Shown piece by piece: positions 37,880-46,102 of a stretch of DNA of 64,000 bases. A program made the translations under genes and the position numbers. Source of the stretch: Altericroceibacterium endophyticum (GTDB lineage Bacteria > Pseudomonadota > Alphaproteobacteria > Sphingomonadales > Sphingomonadaceae). The stretch lies in assembly GCF_009827595.1 (NCBI RefSeq), contig NZ_WTYT01000004.1, positions 257,317 through 321,316 of the forward strand. Reading direction: 5' to 3'. How positions within the stretch are numbered: the stretch's first letter is position 1; every line of letters begins with the position of its first letter. Below the pieces are notes generated by a model. It searched no databases. It was not told the origin of the DNA and saw only the letters and a program-made list of their open reading frames with translations.

Positions 37880-40170
37880 AAGCTGGCTTCCACACCAAGG
37901 CCGACAATACGCGGCGCGCCCAGCACCGCCTGATTGGAGGCCGGATTCACATATTGGATATATCCCTCGTCCAGCAGATTGTTTGCGAAGACGTAGATCA
38001 TCGCATCACCCAGATTATAACCGAGTTTGGCATTGACCACGGTCCGTTCAGCAACACGTCTCTGAACCTGGTCCACACCCGTCGTCGAAAAGACCGAACT
38101 GCGATAACTGGCATTGATGTTGCCGGTGAAGTCCCCACTGCGGACATTCGCCCCCGCCGCCAGCGTCCATTCAGGTGCATAGGCAAATTCCGCCCCCACC
38201 AGATCTGTCGTCACGCTGCCCTGATCCACTGTGAATTCATCAAATTTCGTCTTCACATGACCAACAGAGGCATACCAGTCAAAATTGTAATTCACGGAAT
38301 GGGTGAATTCCACCTCGAAGCCATAGAGATGCGACTTGCCCGCATTCACCGTATTGGTGTCATAATTGTTCAGGCCGAAATTGACGCTAACTTGCTGGTC
38401 GGTCCAATCGATATAAAACGCATTGGCATTCAGGCGCACGCCATCGAGCGGCTGGGACCGCAGCGAAAATTCGTAATTCCATATATATTCAGGATTATAA
38501 GCCACTTGGAGCGAGCGCGCCGTGTTGGCGCTGGTGCCGCCAGAGCGATAGCCCCGCTGGATCGTAACGGCCGTACTCAGACGTGGTGACCATGTGTAAT
38601 CAAGGCCGACTTTCGGCAGGAAGGCATCGAAATTGCGCGTTGATTTTGGTGTCGAAGAACCTGCCTGATCCACCAGCCCCTGCACACCGGCATTCAGGCC
38701 CGCAATTGCGGGGGCAAGTGCGCCGTAATCGGCCGGGTTGGGATAGGTGCCGGCAAAAGCGGTGGTTTGCAGGACTTCCAGCGTGTTCCTTTCATGATCG
38801 TAGCGGAATCCGGCAATCAGCGTCAGCTGGCTGGTCAAATCGATATTGGCATCGCCGAAAATGGCCATCGTCTCGATATTGCTGGGCAAATTGCTGGCAT
38901 AATCGACGATGATGTTCGGCACCTGCTGCGCATACAGATCGACCGCATATTGCGCGGTGGCCTGATCCAGACCGCCATGAACCAGCATCCCCACAGCCGT
39001 CTCGACCGGCAACGGCACTAACGTGCGACTGCCCGTCCGCAGAACCTGATCACGATTATAGTAGAAGACGCCGAGCAAACCACTGAGCCAGTCCCCTTCA
39101 TAAGAGAGGCGTAATTCCTGAGTGACGGACTCATAATCACGGTCTTGCGTACCGAAGGCACGATCCGCGGCAGTGCCGTCCCCGTCATATTGCCCATCCT
39201 CGGTCACATTGTTCCATGAGGTTACGCTCGTGAGCGAGAGGACAGAATTGATCTCGTAGCTGAGTTCCGCAGTGGCGATATCGACTTTGGAATTGAGAAA
39301 GTTTTCGACATTGGAGCGGTTTACGCGGTTGTCGAAATAATCCGGTTCGGCAAGATCAGCATAAATATACTGATACCCGCCATCACGCTCATAATGGGTG
39401 AAGCCCAGCTTTGCCTCAAAACCCGGCAGTGCCTCTGGCTCCCAGAGCAGCTTGCCGCGTATATTCAGTGCAGAGAGATCGTCCTCATAGGCATCACGCG
39501 TGGGGTTATAAATCAACCCCCGTTCATCACGGTAATCCGCCGTAACGCGGAAGGCGAGCTCGTCGCCGGCGATCGGCCCTCCCCCGGCGAACGATAGCTG
39601 ATAGTCCTCCTCCAGAGTCCCCTTTATCTGTCCGCGTCCACCCCAGTAAAACTCAGGATCACGTGTGCGCACATGCACCGCACCGGCCAATGCATTGAGG
39701 CCCTGCAACGTCGATTGCGGCCCGCGGAATATTTCCACCTGAGCCACATCCCAGGTGTCGGTCGGTGCGGCATGCAGCACGGTGGTCGGCATCGGCGCAC
39801 CGTCAATATAAACCGTTGCGAGCGCGCCATTGCCGCCCCCGGTCACCCCGCGATTGTTCATGCCGCGAATGGTAAAGCCATAGGAGCCGTAGGTTTCCGA
39901 CACATTGGCCGTCCGGTTATAAACCTCCTGCAGTGTCTGAATATTCTGCTCGGCCAGCTGCTCGCCCGTGGTAACGGCAACGCTGGCCACGGTTTCCTGC
40001 AATGTCCGATTGAACTTCTCGCCCGTGACGATGATCGTATCCGCAAAAATGTCGGGGCTTGCAGCGTTTGCTCCCTCAGTCTGAGCCTTGTCGCGGCTGT
40101 CTTGAGCGTGAGCAACACAAGGCGCGATAGCGAGCAGGCTCGCCGAAGCGAGAAGAAGAATTTGTTTCAT
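37876..40170 (-). CDS. TonB-dependent receptor, siderophore/iron type (764 aa)
   Basis: Outer-membrane receptor. A signal peptide covers about 1-22 (PCVAHAQD). The plug starts at TIIVTGEKFNRTLQETVASV and includes the stretch DVAQVEIFRGPQSTLQGLNA. The 22-strand barrel ends in Phe (GVEASF). ATG 40170 is preceded by AAGGGG; the frame is open 20 codons further up, over the Fur-box-like site, so that extension is rejected. It is cotranscribed with a small membrane protein and a PepSY protein. A Fur-like site 46 bp upstream supports an iron-chelate substrate, such as a xenosiderophore. Confidence 0.92.
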   Translation of the reverse strand: MKQILLLASASLLAIAPCVAHAQDSRDKAQTEGANAASPDIFADTIIVTGEKFNRTLQETVASVAVTTGEQLAEQNIQTLQEVYNRTANVSETYGSYGFTIRGMNNRGVTGGGNGALATVYIDGAPMPTTVLHAAPTDTWDVAQVEIFRGPQSTLQGLNALAGAVHVRTRDPEFYWGGRGQIKGTLEEDYQLSFAGGGPIAGDELAFRVTADYRDERGLIYNPTRDAYEDDLSALNIRGKLLWEPEALPGFEAKLGFTHYERDGGYQYIYADLAEPDYFDNRVNRSNVENFLNSKVDIATAELSYEINSVLSLTSVTSWNNVTEDGQYDGDGTAADRAFGTQDRDYESVTQELRLSYEGDWLSGLLGVFYYNRDQVLRTGSRTLVPLPVETAVGMLVHGGLDQATAQYAVDLYAQQVPNIIVDYASNLPSNIETMAIFGDANIDLTSQLTLIAGFRYDHERNTLEVLQTTAFAGTYPNPADYGALAPAIAGLNAGVQGLVDQAGSSTPKSTRNFDAFLPKVGLDYTWSPRLSTAVTIQRGYRSGGTSANTARSLQVAYNPEYIWNYEFSLRSQPLDGVRLNANAFYIDWTDQQVSVNFGLNNYDTNTVNAGKSHLYGFEVEFTHSVNYNFDWYASVGHVKTKFDEFTVDQGSVTTDLVGAEFAYAPEWTLAAGANVRSGDFTGNINASYRSSVFSTTGVDQVQRRVAERTVVNAKLGYNLGDAMIYVFANNLLDEGYIQYVNPASNQAVLGAPRIVGLGVEASF

Positions 40171-40215
40171 CAATGGACCCCTTTTTTCGAGGAGTCGGCT
40201 AGCTATGACGCTTTT

Positions 40216-40234
40216 GAAAGTCAATATCATTAAC
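40216..40234 (-). promoter_or_regulatory. Fur-box-like site upstream of TonB receptor operon
   Basis: On the minus strand the 19-mer GTTAATGATATTGACTTTC matches the classical Fur box GATAATGATAATCATTATC at 14 of 19 positions. It lies 46 bp upstream of the receptor start codon, where a repressor site is expected. Confidence 0.55.
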
Positions 40235-40375
40235 GGAATGACGCAGATTCTTTGAAGGTCTCATAACAGGCCTTCACCGCAATTTTACTCAGATAAAGCT
40301 TAGCCGCCTGAGATGCGGCAAACTTTTGCGAGCCCTGGAACGCCAGCCCGATCAACCGGACGCGACCGAGGAGCG

Positions 40376-40532
40376 CTATCCGTCATCGCGCTTATTCTTG
40401 AAAACCGGACCCTCGAACTCGTTGAGCTTCCAGCTCCTGTGCTTATTGCGAACCAGCGTCACTTCGTCGGCATCAACAACAAGATGCAAGGACGATGTCA
40501 CGACTGCCAGATCGTATCTCCCGACGCGGGGT
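40376..40532 (-). pseudogene. Orphan 3' coding-like fragment (about 50 codons)
   Basis: In the otherwise empty stretch 40235-40627, one minus-strand frame reads like protein (for example LAVVTSSLHLVVDADEVTLV and, further on, RSWKLNEFEGPVFKNK) and ends at a stop at 40376-40378. Two stops block it upstream and no good start codon is present. I do not recognise the family. It is probably the tail of a deleted gene, though chance cannot be excluded. Confidence 0.3.
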
Positions 40533-40627
40533 GATCATCAGTGTCATCGGTCGCTTCAGTCCGGCTGGTGGGTCAGGACTGAAAGCGGTGTAGCTCGCAC
40601 TTCAGGAACTGGATTGACGCTCACAGC

Positions 40628-40645
40628 GATATGTAATACCATAAC
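40628..40645 (+). promoter_or_regulatory. Candidate Zur box upstream of the small CxxC gene and ZnuD-like receptor
   Basis: GATATGTAATACCATAAC matches the alphaproteobacterial Zur consensus as I recall it (GATATGTTATAACATATC) at 15 of 18 positions. It lies 30 bp upstream of the first start codon of the operon. Confidence 0.65.
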
Positions 40646-40675
40646 GCATTCCTCCAACGCTGGCCTAATTACCTT

Positions 40676-41059
40676 TTGAACAAATCACTTGCCCAGCCTG
40701 CGCCGGTTTCCCTGCGTACCGCACTGATCGTGCTGGTTGCGCTGGTTCTTCTTGTTCAGTCGCTGCTCGTCGATACTCATCTGCATAACATTGCGTGGGG
40801 GAACAACGTATCATTCGTTGCCCCGGTTGACGAAGCGACAGCATCGCTGAGCCCGGATGACGAACATCGCAGTTCGAAATGCCTGCTTTGTGAGGAGCAG
40901 CAAGACGCGGGGGATTATACGAATCCACCCCCGCCATGGCACCTCCACGACAATCCGGCTCCGTTCCAGATTCACGGCCTGCCAACCCTGGCCGTATTCG
41001 CGCTACGCAAGAACCGAATACCGCATCACCCCCGGGGACCGCCCGTCTTCAAGCCTTGA
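40676..41059 (+). CDS. Small secreted/membrane protein with CxxC, DUF2946-like (127 aa)
   Basis: One hydrophobic N-terminal helix (about residues 13-30, ALIVLVALVLLVQSLLV) is followed by a short exported part with His residues (DTHLHNIAW), SSKCLLCEEQ (a CxxC) and a Pro/His-rich tail. This layout resembles DUF2946-type proteins found beside metal-linked TonB receptors. It probably binds or senses metal in the periplasm; that is inference. The start appears to be TTG 40676 with no strong ribosome binding site. The receptor gene begins 86 nt after its stop. Confidence 0.65.
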   Translation: MNKSLAQPAPVSLRTALIVLVALVLLVQSLLVDTHLHNIAWGNNVSFVAPVDEATASLSPDDEHRSSKCLLCEEQQDAGDYTNPPPPWHLHDNPAPFQIHGLPTLAVFALRKNRIPHHPRGPPVFKP

Positions 41060-41145
41060 ATGTGAGATCCTGCGCCCAAGGCGCAGTTCCGGCGCACGCA
41101 GCAACTCTGCGTGATTGCCCGCAAAGGTTTATGGAGACTATCCAA

Positions 41146-43167
41146 ATGCGTAATACCCTCCTCGCAGGCGCAGCCCTCGCTGCCCTGACCCCCACCGTTG
41201 TCTACGCACAGAGCGATTCAGCACCCGCACCGCAACCGGCACGCGAGAACAGCGCACACCGCGAAATCATCGTTACCGCATCCCCCTATGCCGTATTTCA
41301 GGATTCGACGGCTGCGATCGTCGCCAAGGTCGACCGCGGCCAAATCGTCGAAAATGGCGGCGCCAGCATTGCCAATGCTCTCTCCAATGTGCCCGGCGTT
41401 GCCGCAACCGGTTTCGCCGCAGGCGCCAGCCGGCCGATCATCCGCGGCATGGACGCCAACCGGGTCCGACTTCTCGAGAACGGAACCAGCGCCTCCGACG
41501 TATCCGACATCGGCCCTGATCACGGGGTGCCGATTGATCCGCTATCCGCGCGCAGCATTGAGGTCGTACGCGGCGCTGGCACTCTGCGTTATGGTAGCCA
41601 GGCGATCGGCGGCGTCGTGAATGTGCTGAATGATCGTGTGCCGATGACATTACCGGACAAGCCAATTGGCGTTGAGCTCAACGGTAATTACGACACCGTT
41701 TCCAACGCCCCCGAGGCATCGGCCCTGATCGATACTGCGGTAAACAACTTCGCGCTGCACGCCGACGGATTCTATCGCCACGCCGATGATTACGACACAC
41801 CAGTCACGGAGAGCACACCAGACGGCAAGCTAGACAACTCTTTCGCTCATGCGCACGGCGGCTCGCTGGGCGGATCATACTTCTTCGGCGGTAGTCACAT
41901 GGGCGTGGGCGTCACGCAATATGATGCGACCTACGGAATCCCGGCCGAGGATGCGCACATCGATATGAAGCAGACCAAGGTCATGACGCGCTCTTCATTC
42001 GATCTTGGCGGTGATCGTAAGCTGACGCTGGATGGCAGCTATGCCAATTACAAACATAGTGAGGTCGAGGCAGACGGCGAAATCGCGACCACGTTCCGCA
42101 ACAAGGAATGGGATGTCCATCCCGAGTTGCTGCTCGGCGCCTTAGGTCCGCTCACCAATGTGGCCATCGGCGGCGAATATATCCATCGCAAGTTCTCAGC
42201 CGTGGGCGAGGACGCAAGCTACCTCTTCCCGACGCTGACCGAAAGCGAGGCCGGATACATTTTCACCGACATGCCATTGGGTGACTCGGTCAACTTGCAG
42301 GCCAGCGGCCGCATCGAGCATGTGAGCGTCGAGGGCACACCGGTGAGCGATGTTTTCACCAAAGCCAGTTTCACGCCCGTCAGCGGCGCAATCGGTGCTT
42401 TGTGGACGGCGACACCTGCACTCAAGCTTGGCCTCACCTTCTCCAGCACCGGCCGTGCGCCCGCACAGACCGAACTGTTTGCGCGCGGTGGGCATGACGG
42501 GCCGCAAACCTTCGAATTCGGCGATCCCACGCTCGGGATCGAACGCGCCAATTCGCTCGAGGCAAGCGTGCGTTTCGACCAGGGCCAATTCCATTTCGAC
42601 GGCAGCCTCTACAGCACGTGGTTCAACGACTACATCTATGGCGACCTCACAGGGCGGACCTGCGATGACGACGGCGTGTGCGTCGCAGGCGATGCCAACG
42701 AGCTCAAGGAACTGTTCTATCGCCAGCAGAATGCGCATTTCCGCGGGCTTGAAGGCGAGGCGTTCTTCGACATGGTGCAGTCCGATAGTGGAACCTTGCA
42801 GCTGCATGTCCTGGGTGACTATGTGCGCGCCACCTTCGACAATGACGGGGGCAATGTTCCGCGCATTCCGCCCTATCGCATTGGCGGCGGTGTGAAGTGG
42901 AAGGGCGACAGCCTCGATGCCGGGATGGATCTCACCTATTTCGGAAAACAGGACAAGTTCGGTGCTTATGACACGCCGACAGACTCCTATTACAATCTGA
43001 ACGCCAGGATCGCCTGGCGGCCTTTCGAGCAAAACCAGGGCGTAGAGTTCGCGGTCGTGGGTCAGAATCTTACCAACGACGTTCAACGCGATGCGGCTGC
43101 ACTCAACCGGTCAGAGGTCATCATGCCCGGACGCAACGTGCGCTTCGTGGTGCGCATGGCGATGTAG
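41146..43167 (+). CDS. znuD: ZnuD-like TonB-dependent zinc receptor (673 aa)
   Basis: Outer-membrane receptor resembling ZnuD. A signal peptide covers about 1-23 (TVVYAQSD). The plug starts HREIIVTASPY, and the stretch DHGVPIDPLSARSIEVVRGA followed by TLRYGSQAIGGVVNVLNDRV is characteristic of the ZnuD/heme-like subgroup. His-containing loops (HADGFYRHADDYD, FAHAHGGSLGGSYFFGGSH) could bind zinc. ATG 41146 has GGAG 9 nt upstream. The Zur-like box before the preceding small gene and the zinc genes on both sides support zinc uptake. Confidence 0.87.
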   Translation: MRNTLLAGAALAALTPTVVYAQSDSAPAPQPARENSAHREIIVTASPYAVFQDSTAAIVAKVDRGQIVENGGASIANALSNVPGVAATGFAAGASRPIIRGMDANRVRLLENGTSASDVSDIGPDHGVPIDPLSARSIEVVRGAGTLRYGSQAIGGVVNVLNDRVPMTLPDKPIGVELNGNYDTVSNAPEASALIDTAVNNFALHADGFYRHADDYDTPVTESTPDGKLDNSFAHAHGGSLGGSYFFGGSHMGVGVTQYDATYGIPAEDAHIDMKQTKVMTRSSFDLGGDRKLTLDGSYANYKHSEVEADGEIATTFRNKEWDVHPELLLGALGPLTNVAIGGEYIHRKFSAVGEDASYLFPTLTESEAGYIFTDMPLGDSVNLQASGRIEHVSVEGTPVSDVFTKASFTPVSGAIGALWTATPALKLGLTFSSTGRAPAQTELFARGGHDGPQTFEFGDPTLGIERANSLEASVRFDQGQFHFDGSLYSTWFNDYIYGDLTGRTCDDDGVCVAGDANELKELFYRQQNAHFRGLEGEAFFDMVQSDSGTLQLHVLGDYVRATFDNDGGNVPRIPPYRIGGGVKWKGDSLDAGMDLTYFGKQDKFGAYDTPTDSYYNLNARIAWRPFEQNQGVEFAVVGQNLTNDVQRDAAALNRSEVIMPGRNVRFVVRMAM

Positions 43168-43194
43168 AACCCAACCTCCTGTCCGGTGCCATAA

Positions 43195-43353
43195 GTATCG
43201 GACAGGCAAGGTACTTCTGCAAAGATCATCCCCGCGTACAACTTGCCAGACCTGCAGGCGCTGGACCTGATCACCGAAAGCTGCGAGCTCGCGAAAACCT
43301 CAGCTTCTCTTTCTGAACCACCAGAGGCGGCCAGTAAAAGCATCGTCACTTAG
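43195..43353 (+). pseudogene. Orphan coding-like fragment between znuD-like gene and COG0523 gene
   Basis: The gap 43168-43481 has no gene. One + frame reads like protein (TSAKIIPAYNLPDLQALDLI, then ESCELAKTSASLSEPPEAAS) and stops at 43351-43353, but is closed by a stop just upstream and lacks a start codon. I do not recognise it. An 8-bp inverted repeat (CCTGTCCG 43178-43185 / CGGACAGG 43199-43206) lies at its left edge and may be a weak terminator of the receptor gene. Confidence 0.3.
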
Positions 43354-43443
43354 CGCGGCGATGTTGAGAATTATCATACGCTTGTTCAGTAGTCTTGGCG
43401 CACAGTTCAGCCCCTCTGGACACACGGATATAAGCTTCTATAT

Positions 43444-43461
43444 GATACGATATATTGTAAC
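43444..43461 (+). promoter_or_regulatory. Candidate Zur box upstream of the COG0523 GTPase gene
   Basis: GATACGATATATTGTAAC is a partial palindrome (7 of 9 positions symmetrical) and matches the recalled consensus GATATGTTATAACATATC at 12 of 18. It ends 20 bp before ATG 43482. It is the weakest of the zinc-island sites by score, but its location is right. Confidence 0.5.
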
Positions 43462-43481
43462 CTATCTGATCGAAAGCGCCC

Positions 43482-44702
43482 ATGCCCCAGCTTGATAACC
43501 GCCTCCCCGTCACCGTGCTTTCCGGCTTTTTAGGGGCCGGCAAGACGACCACGCTCAATCACATTCTGTCGAATCGCGAGGGCCGGCGTGTCGCCGTGAT
43601 CGTGAATGACATGTCCGAAGTGAACATTGATGCCGATCTCGTGCGTGGGGGCGATGCGGCGCTTGCACGGAGTGAGGAAAGCCTGGTCGAAATGACCAAT
43701 GGCTGCATCTGTTGTACGCTGCGCGACGATCTGCTCGAAGAGGTCCGCAATCTGGCAGAGGCCGGGCAGTTCGATAGTCTGGTGATCGAGAGTACCGGGA
43801 TTTCCGAACCACTGCCCGTAGCGTCAACCTTTTCCTTCCGCGACGAGGACGGCAAATGTCTGGGTGATGTCGCCCGGCTCGATACGATGGTCACCGTGGT
43901 CGATGCCCTCAACCTGCTGGCCGATTATTCGAGCCAGGACTTTCTGGAGGATCGCGGCGAAAGTCTGGGTGAAGATGACACGCGCAGCCTTGTCGGATTG
44001 TTGGTCGAACAGATCGAATTTGCCGATGTGGTCATTGTGAACAAGGCCAGCGCCGTGTCCCCGCAGCAACTGGCCGTGGTCAAGAAACTGGTGGCATCGC
44101 TGAATGCCGACGCGAAGATCATCACCTGTGACCACGGACAGGTGCCGCTGACCTGCGTGCTCGACACGGGGCTTTATGACGAAGAGAAATCAATCCAGCA
44201 TCCGCTCTGGGCAAAGGAGCTGTATGGTTATGCCAACCATCAGCCCGAGACGGAGGAATATGGTATCGAAAGCTTCGTATATCGCGCGCGGCAGCCTTTT
44301 AATCCTGCCCTCTTCCACGCTTTTCTGACGGAAGATGGGCTCGACAATGTGGTGCGGGCTAAGGGGCATTTCTGGCTTGCCAGCCGGCCGCAATGGTTGG
44401 GCGAGCTGGCCGTCGCGGGGGCACAGACGATGACGAACCGCATGGGCCTGTGGTGGGCCAGCGTTCCCAAGAACCAATGGCCCGACGATCCCAGCTTTGC
44501 CCAATTCGTCATGGAGCATTGGCATGAGGAATGGGGCGACCGCAGGCAGGAACTGGTCTTTATCGGCATCGGGATGGATGAAGCGCGCATTCGTGCCCGG
44601 CTTGATGCCTGTCTCGTCCCGGCAAAGCGTTTTACACCGTTGGAATGGCAGGATATGCATGACCCCTTCCCCAGCTGGGAACAGCAGATCCCAGCCGCCT
44701 AG
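43482..44702 (+). CDS. zigA: COG0523 GTPase, zinc metallochaperone type (406 aa)
   Basis: G3E-family P-loop GTPase of the COG0523 group. Walker A is [10 protein letters not shown] (14-23). The metal-binding CxCC motif is GCICCTL (Cys75, Cys77, Cys78). A CobW C-terminal domain covers roughly 270-400. Zur-regulated members deliver zinc to client proteins under zinc starvation. The nearby zur gene, a Zur-like box 20 bp upstream and the ZnuD-like receptor support the ZigA-type role over cobalamin (CobW) or nitrile hydratase roles. The symbol is by analogy. Confidence 0.88.
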   Translation: MPQLDNRLPVTVLSGFLGAGKTTTLNHILSNREGRRVAVIVNDMSEVNIDADLVRGGDAALARSEESLVEMTNGCICCTLRDDLLEEVRNLAEAGQFDSLVIESTGISEPLPVASTFSFRDEDGKCLGDVARLDTMVTVVDALNLLADYSSQDFLEDRGESLGEDDTRSLVGLLVEQIEFADVVIVNKASAVSPQQLAVVKKLVASLNADAKIITCDHGQVPLTCVLDTGLYDEEKSIQHPLWAKELYGYANHQPETEEYGIESFVYRARQPFNPALFHAFLTEDGLDNVVRAKGHFWLASRPQWLGELAVAGAQTMTNRMGLWWASVPKNQWPDDPSFAQFVMEHWHEEWGDRRQELVFIGIGMDEARIRARLDACLVPAKRFTPLEWQDMHDPFPSWEQQIPAA

Positions 44703-44806
44703 ATACACCCTCGCAAGCTTTACGGAACACACTTGGCAGGCGGCGCGGCGCGTGCAGTGTGATCGCTCTGATCCCGGCAGAGAGAACCGGGGGAGTATGG
44801 ACGTTG

Positions 44807-45508
44807 ATGGACATTGTTATCCCACTGGGCTTTGCCGCCCTATCCGGTCTTGCAACTCTGGCCGGAGGACAGCTGGCGCTCACCATCGTGCGACGCCAGT
44901 CGATACTGCTGTCTCTTTCTGCCGGCGCGATATTTGCGGTCGCGCTGGTGGCGGTCCTGCCCGAAGCCATTCATCTGGGACGCGGCTTCTGGCATGTGTC
45001 AGGCCTGCTCGCCATCGCCGCGCTCGGCTATGCCGCGTATCCCCTCCTCAACCGGGCGCTGGAGGCAGGCGGAAACGGGATTGCCAACCATGGCGGCCCC
45101 TTTAGTTTTGCCCTTCATGCGGGGCTTGGCGGCTTCATCGCGGCGGTCGGTTTCGGCCAGTCCGCCCATGCCGGGCTGGTCATGGCAAGCGCAGCCATCG
45201 CGCACGGAATAGCGCATGGCATAAACACTGTCGCACTCGCCAAAGCACCGGGCCTCTCGCGGCCCGCAACGGCGCGCTGGCTTGTCATCAATGCCTCCGC
45301 ACCGATGCTCGGCGCATTGCTGGCTTTGGTCGTCCGGGTGGATGAGACGATACTTGCCGCTATCATGGCCGTGCTGGCGGGCGTGTTCCTCTTCATCTCT
45401 TCGCACAGCCTGTTTCCCCGGACCGGAAGTGCCGGTGTCAGGGACCATGTCGCCGTGGCTATCGCGATCGTGGTCGTCACTGCCTTCGCCCTGATCGCAG
45501 GCCACTGA
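44807..45508 (+). CDS. ZIP-like multi-pass membrane protein (233 aa)
   Basis: Seven to eight hydrophobic helices with small residues and helix histidines (LHAGLGGFIAAVG, ASAAIAHGIAHGINTVALAK) in the arrangement seen in ZIP-family metal transporters. The His-x3-His-type pattern AHGIAHGIN could form the membrane metal site. It is therefore a candidate inner-membrane zinc importer. ATG 44807 has GGGGGAG about 11 nt upstream; the frame is open back to GTG 44759. It follows the COG0523 gene by 104 nt on the same strand and probably shares its Zur-controlled transcript. Confidence 0.65.
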   Translation: MDIVIPLGFAALSGLATLAGGQLALTIVRRQSILLSLSAGAIFAVALVAVLPEAIHLGRGFWHVSGLLAIAALGYAAYPLLNRALEAGGNGIANHGGPFSFALHAGLGGFIAAVGFGQSAHAGLVMASAAIAHGIAHGINTVALAKAPGLSRPATARWLVINASAPMLGALLALVVRVDETILAAIMAVLAGVFLFISSHSLFPRTGSAGVRDHVAVAIAIVVVTAFALIAGH

Positions 45509-45587
45509 CGTGATCGTCAGGGGTGGATTGAGCGCGCTGTAACAGGCCGTGACGTCAGTCACATCGCTGCGACAACCCGAATGCTAT

Positions 45588-46088
45588 TCATGCCGGCCTT
45601 GCATCCTTGAGAACATAGAAGATGCCGCTTTCGTCATAGCCGGTGAGTTCGAGCACGCCGGTCACGACAATTGGGTCATTCCCTGCCAGCGGAAAAGCCT
45701 TGCTGGCCTTGATTTCGATATATTGATTGGGCGCGGCGTGGAAATGGAACGGACAGCCCGGCGGATAGGCCATCAACAGAAAATGATCCTGTGTGCGTCC
45801 TGGCTTGAAGGCATCCATCCAACCAGCAACCTTGATCCGCTTTCCCTCCAGCTTTTTCACATTCGGAGTGAAGACCGGCTTCGATATGATGTAGCCTTCG
45901 GCATCCTTCCGCGCGATTTCCTTTGTCGCCTCCAGCGTTGCCCATGAAATGCCCCCCTTCGGCGTGGCGGCCGGTTTCCAGATATCGCTTTGCTGCTGCG
46001 CTGGCATCTTCTGTTCGCGGATCGCATTGGCGGGTGTGGACAGCAGAACCACGGCGGCGGTGGCCGCAAGGAATGCTCGAAGATTCAT
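45588..46088 (-). CDS. DUF3299 exported protein (166 aa)
   Basis: A signal peptide covers about 1-22 (LSTPANAIRE). The remainder matches the DUF3299 pattern: EGKRIKVAGWMDAF, then MAYPPGCPFHFHAAPNQYIE with one Cys and two His in a possible metal site, and a C-terminal GVLELTGYDESG. Members are often encoded beside FtsX-type ABC transporters. It may be the periplasmic partner of the ABC system upstream. ATG 46088 has AAAGGA 8 nt upstream; ATG 46103 is an alternative that overlaps the permease stop. Confidence 0.8.
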   Translation of the reverse strand: MNLRAFLAATAAVVLLSTPANAIREQKMPAQQQSDIWKPAATPKGGISWATLEATKEIARKDAEGYIISKPVFTPNVKKLEGKRIKVAGWMDAFKPGRTQDHFLLMAYPPGCPFHFHAAPNQYIEIKASKAFPLAGNDPIVVTGVLELTGYDESGIFYVLKDARPA

Positions 46089-46102
46089 GTCGGGTCCTTT
46101 CA

